Source of the DNA: Bradyrhizobium sp. YR681
GTDB lineage: Bacteria; Pseudomonadota; Alphaproteobacteria; Rhizobiales; Xanthobacteraceae
Reading direction: 5' to 3'
DNA length: 46,843 nt
Assembly: GCF_000282615.1 (NCBI RefSeq)
Contig: NZ_AKIY01000054.1
Location: forward strand, 1-46,843
This document shows, piece after piece, positions 43,746 to 46,843 of the stretch. Numbering within the stretch: position 1 is the stretch's first letter; the number at the start of each line of letters is the position of its first letter. The notes beneath the pieces are model-generated. The model was given only the letters and a program-made list of their open reading frames with translations, was not told the DNA's origin and ran no database searches. Made by a program: the position numbers and the translations under genes.

Positions 43746-45059
43746 ATGGCCAATCTCGGCATGATCGAGCTCTCCTTCATCCTGCTCGGCATCATGATCC
43801 TGCTGCTCGGAAGCGGCGTCTGGATCGCGGTCTCGCTCGGGCTCGTCGGCTTCGTGGCGATGGCGCTGACCACGAGCCTGCCGCTCGGCTCGGTGCTCGC
43901 GACCACGACCTGGAGCGCGAGCTCGTCCTGGACGCTGGCCGCACTGCCGCTGTTCATCTGGATGGGCGAGATCCTGTTCCGTACCAAATTGTCCGAGGAG
44001 ATGTTCCGCGGCCTGTCGCCCTGGGTCCAATGGCTGCCGGGACGGCTGACACATGTGAACGTGATCGGCTGCGGCATCTTCGCGGCGGTGTCGGGATCGT
44101 CGGCCGCGACCTGCGCCACCATCGGCAAGATCGCGCTGCCCGAGCTCGACAAGCGCGGCTACGACAAGGGTCTCAGCCTCGGCTCGCTCGCCGGCTCCGG
44201 CACGCTCGGCCTGTTGATCCCGCCCTCGATCCCGATGGTGGTCTACGCGGTCACGGCGAACGTTTCCGTGCTCCAGGTCTTTCTCGGCGGCTTCCTGCCC
44301 GGTGTGCTCGTGATGGTGCTGTATTCCGGCTACATCATCATCTGGTCGCTGCTGAACCCCGGCAAGGTTCCGCCTCGCGATCCACCGATACCGTTTCGCC
44401 GGAAACTGCAGGAATCCGCCAAGCTCATCCCGTGCCTGCTGCTGATCCTCGCGGTCTTCCTCTCGCTCGTGCTTGGTTTTGCGACCGCGACCGAATGCGC
44501 CGCATGGGGCGTTGCCGGCGCGATCCTGCTGGCGTGGTGGAGCGGCACGCTTACGCGCAAGAATTTTCTCGAAAGCATCATGAGCGCGACGCGGCTGACC
44601 TGCATGATCATGCTGATCCTGGCCGGTGCGGCGTACACCACGGCGGCGATGGCCTATACCGGTATCCCTGCTGCGCTCGCCACCTGGGTGCAGGGGCAGC
44701 AGCTGACACCGGGCATGCTCGCGCTGTATTTGAGCATCATGTACATCATTCTGGGATGCCTGATCGACGGCATTTCTATGATCGTGCTGACGGCGGTCAT
44801 CGTGCTGCCGATGGTCAAGCAGGCCGGGCTCGACCTGGTCTGGTTCGGCGTCTATCTCATCATCCATGTCGAGATGGCGCAGATCACGCCGCCGGTTGGC
44901 TTCAACCTGTTCGTGCTTCAGAACATGAGTGGCCGCGACACTTTTACCGTTGCGCGGGCGGCGTTCCCGTTTTTCGTTCTGCTGCTGGCCGCCGTGTTCA
45001 TCATCACCGAATATCCGCAGATCGTGCTGCTGCTGCCAAAGCTCGCGTTCCCCGACTGA
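43746..45059 (+). CDS. TRAP transporter large permease (DctM)
   Basis: 437 aa, about 12 membrane segments. Family motifs: SGSSAATCATIGKIALPEL, GSGTLGLLIPPSIPMVVYAV, and late GCLIDGISMIVLTAVIVLP and AQITPPVGFNLFVLQ. Drives sodium- or proton-coupled uptake of an organic acid delivered by the DctP protein. The start is the ATG at 43746 (a TTG at 43740 lies in the same frame). Confidence 0.94.
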   Translation: MANLGMIELSFILLGIMILLLGSGVWIAVSLGLVGFVAMALTTSLPLGSVLATTTWSASSSWTLAALPLFIWMGEILFRTKLSEEMFRGLSPWVQWLPGRLTHVNVIGCGIFAAVSGSSAATCATIGKIALPELDKRGYDKGLSLGSLAGSGTLGLLIPPSIPMVVYAVTANVSVLQVFLGGFLPGVLVMVLYSGYIIIWSLLNPGKVPPRDPPIPFRRKLQESAKLIPCLLLILAVFLSLVLGFATATECAAWGVAGAILLAWWSGTLTRKNFLESIMSATRLTCMIMLILAGAAYTTAAMAYTGIPAALATWVQGQQLTPGMLALYLSIMYIILGCLIDGISMIVLTAVIVLPMVKQAGLDLVWFGVYLIIHVEMAQITPPVGFNLFVLQNMSGRDTFTVARAAFPFFVLLLAAVFIITEYPQIVLLLPKLAFPD

Positions 45060-45088
45060 TCTCAATTTAGACCGTGAGGAGAAGTTCG

Positions 45089-46066
45089 ATGAAGTCTCGT
45101 TTCATTCGCGCCGCGGTGCTTGCCGGCGTCACGCTGGCGGCGACGCCTGCCTTGGCCCAGACCAAATGGAATCTGCCGGCAGCATACCCCGCCGACAACC
45201 CGCACTCGGAAAATCTGGTCGCGTTCGCCAAGGACGTCGACGCCGCGACGTCAGGCAAGCTTCAGATCACGGTCCATCCCGGAGCCTCGCTGTTCAAGGC
45301 GCCCGACATCAAGCGCGCGGTGATGACCGGGCAGGCGCAGATGGGCGAGGTGCTGCTGTCGATCCACGAAAACGAGGATCCGATTTACGGCGTGGACGTC
45401 GTGCCGTTCCTTGCGACGAGCTTTCCGGATGCGATGAAGCTTTATCAGGCTTCGAAGCCGCTGATCAGCAAGAAGCTCGAAGCGCAGGGGCTGAAGCTGC
45501 TGTTCGTCGTGCCGTGGGCGCCGCAGGGCGTCTACGTCAACAAGCCGCTTGCCACGATCGAGGACATGAAGGGTCTGAAATGGCGTGCTTACAACGTCGG
45601 GACCGCGCGCATCGGCGAGCTGGTCGGCGCCCAGTCGGTCACGATCCAGGCAGCCGAGCTGCCGCAGGCACTCGCGACCGGCGTGGTGAACTCCTTCATG
45701 TCGTCGGGCGGCACCGGCTACGATTCCAAGGCGTGGGAGTCGCTGAAATATTTCTATGACGTGCAGGCCTGGATCCCGAAGGACTACACCTTCGTCAACA
45801 AGGCCGCGTTCGAGGCGCTCGACAAGCCGACCCAGGAAGCCATCCTCAAGGCCGCCGCCACCGCCGAGACGCGCGGCTGGAAGGCCTGGGAAGAGAAGGC
45901 CAATTGGTACATCGATCAGCTCAAGGCCAAGGGCATGACGGTCGAACCGCCCAGCCCGGCGTTGAAGGCGGGCTTCCAGAAGGTCGGCGAGCAGCTCACG
46001 GCCGATTGGCTCAAGAAGGCCGGCGCTGACGGCCAGGCCTTGATCGACGCCTACAAGAAGATGTGA
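45089..46066 (+). CDS. TRAP transporter substrate-binding protein (DctP)
   Basis: 325 aa with signal peptide (MKSRFIRAAVLAGVTLAATP then ALA-Q). The start is the ATG at 45089, preceded by GAGGAGAAG. Arg166 in GLKWRAYN is the conserved arginine that salt-bridges the carboxylate of the ligand in this family. The N-terminal LPAAYPADNPHSENLVAFAK and the helix DAATSGKLQITVHPGASLF are typical. Substrate: an organic acid, not further predictable. Confidence 0.93.
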   Translation: MKSRFIRAAVLAGVTLAATPALAQTKWNLPAAYPADNPHSENLVAFAKDVDAATSGKLQITVHPGASLFKAPDIKRAVMTGQAQMGEVLLSIHENEDPIYGVDVVPFLATSFPDAMKLYQASKPLISKKLEAQGLKLLFVVPWAPQGVYVNKPLATIEDMKGLKWRAYNVGTARIGELVGAQSVTIQAAELPQALATGVVNSFMSSGGTGYDSKAWESLKYFYDVQAWIPKDYTFVNKAAFEALDKPTQEAILKAAATAETRGWKAWEEKANWYIDQLKAKGMTVEPPSPALKAGFQKVGEQLTADWLKKAGADGQALIDAYKKM

Positions 46067-46076
46067 GGGCGCAAAG

Positions 46077-46843
46077 TCACCAGGCGTAGCGAAGCACGGC
46101 CCTGCCGGTGTAGGAGCGGACCAGGCTCGACACTTCGCTGTCGAGGTTTGCTGCGGCCGACCAGCCGTTCAGATCGCGAAGCTCGAGCGCAACGCCCGTC
46201 AGCGCGGCATTCGGCGCCAATGCCGTGCCGCCGACGATAAAGCCCTGGCCGGGCAGGGACTGGAACGCGGCGGGGATCGACTGCCCCGCGCTGAAATCAT
46301 GCGCCCAGGCGAGCCGTCCGCGCAGGTTCATCACGCTGCCAAACAGCGCAAGGGACGTGCTGGTGCGCAGGCCGAGCTCGGCGCGGGTGTCGGTGAAACT
46401 GTCTGCGCCGGGCGCCGGGGAAGACGGATCGGCGGCGTAGGCCGGCTGCGCGGTATTGTTGGAGGGCAGGCGGAACGTCGTGATCTGAGCGGCGGCGTAG
46501 GGCGTGATACCGAGCCAGGGCATGGCAACGCGATAGCCGCCTTCGAGCCGGCCGGAATACGCGTTGGCGTTGACGGCCACGTTGAGCTGGCTCGTGCCGG
46601 CCGGCGTGACCTGATAGTCACCAGTGATGGCCTGCCAGCCATAGGCGAGCGCGGTTGCGACATAGGCCGGTCCGACCGAGTGCCTGACGAAGGCGCCGGC
46701 CTGGAACAGATCCGAGCGGCCGCTGGAAAAACTGTTGGCATAGCCCGTGCCGCCGCCGGCGAGCGCGAAACCCATCCGGGTTTGCGGCGACAGCGCATAG
46801 TCAGCGCCGACCACCGTGCCAAAGCTCCGGCTGGCGGAGCCGC
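46077..46843 (-). CDS. Autotransporter beta-barrel domain protein (N-terminal part outside window)
   Basis: About 255 C-terminal residues of an outer-membrane autotransporter. Alternating hydrophobic strands are visible, e.g. RMGFALAGGGTGYANSF, RLEGGYRVAMPWLGITPYAA and RAELGLRTSTSL, and the protein ends in an aromatic RYAW. The frame is open to the window edge, so the passenger is not seen. Convergent with the TRAP operon, 10 bases apart. Confidence 0.85.
   Translation of the reverse strand, partial: GSASRSFGTVVGADYALSPQTRMGFALAGGGTGYANSFSSGRSDLFQAGAFVRHSVGPAYVATALAYGWQAITGDYQVTPAGTSQLNVAVNANAYSGRLEGGYRVAMPWLGITPYAAAQITTFRLPSNNTAQPAYAADPSSPAPGADSFTDTRAELGLRTSTSLALFGSVMNLRGRLAWAHDFSAGQSIPAAFQSLPGQGFIVGGTALAPNAALTGVALELRDLNGWSAAANLDSEVSSLVRSYTGRAVLRYAW

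Noticed and set aside
1..46843. Insertion sequences, integrases or prophage structural genes
   Set aside because: No transposase, integrase, terminase or capsid-like product was found in any frame. The tail-collar genes alone are not a prophage.

Overview
The window looks like a chromosome segment of a Bradyrhizobium-type alphaproteobacterium. The sequence is GC-rich with strong G/C at third codon positions. It has the rhizobial order dac-tmk-holB-metG-tatD-MBL, an F1-ATPase zeta inhibitor (DUF1476), TRAP and Dpp-type transporters, an EcfG-type promoter, and several palindromic intergenic repeats of the kind scattered through Bradyrhizobium genomes. The genus is inferred from memory of such genomes; no database search was possible.

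Layout. 1-4655: 3' part of a peptide/nickel-type ABC importer operon (binding protein, two ATPases, two permeases). 4673-7454: a palindromic repeat, ilvD, and a small exported Tyr/Gln/Pro-rich protein with a good terminator. 7550-11707: accessory stretch of unrecognised membrane or exported proteins with weaker third-position GC, ending near tRNA-Ser(UGA). 11979-13105: a DUF2786-type protein and a small exported protein. 13626-22487: a compact six-gene oxidase operon (see below). 22564-25748: small stress or housekeeping genes, including three microproteins of 29-42 aa. 26107-27033: rlpA. 27081-32417: a giant autotransporter with 13 IPT/TIG repeats, divergent from three tandem phage-tail-collar (Mdp-like) proteins and a GNAT acetyltransferase (32875-35176). 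35173-36126: an epoxide-hydrolase-like enzyme. 36280-43011: the dac-tmk-holB-metG-tatD-MBL operon, with a histone-H1-like Lys/Ala tail fused to MetRS. 43156-46066: a complete TRAP transporter (DctQ, DctM, DctP). 46077-end: the barrel of a second autotransporter, cut by the window edge.

The most interesting locus is 13626-22487. One tightly spaced operon encodes a type-3 copper tyrosinase, a LodA-like (cysteine tryptophylquinone) amino-acid oxidase, an unrecognised 138-aa protein, a LodB-like flavoprotein that would mature LodA, a secreted multicopper oxidase, and a DJ-1/PfpI protein resembling isonitrile hydratase. Three unrelated oxidase chemistries appear to be under common control, which suggests a quinone/melanin- and H2O2-generating system. 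The substrate and purpose are not known from sequence. The tail-collar trio with its GNAT gene, facing a repeat-rich autotransporter, is a second candidate for an undescribed surface system.
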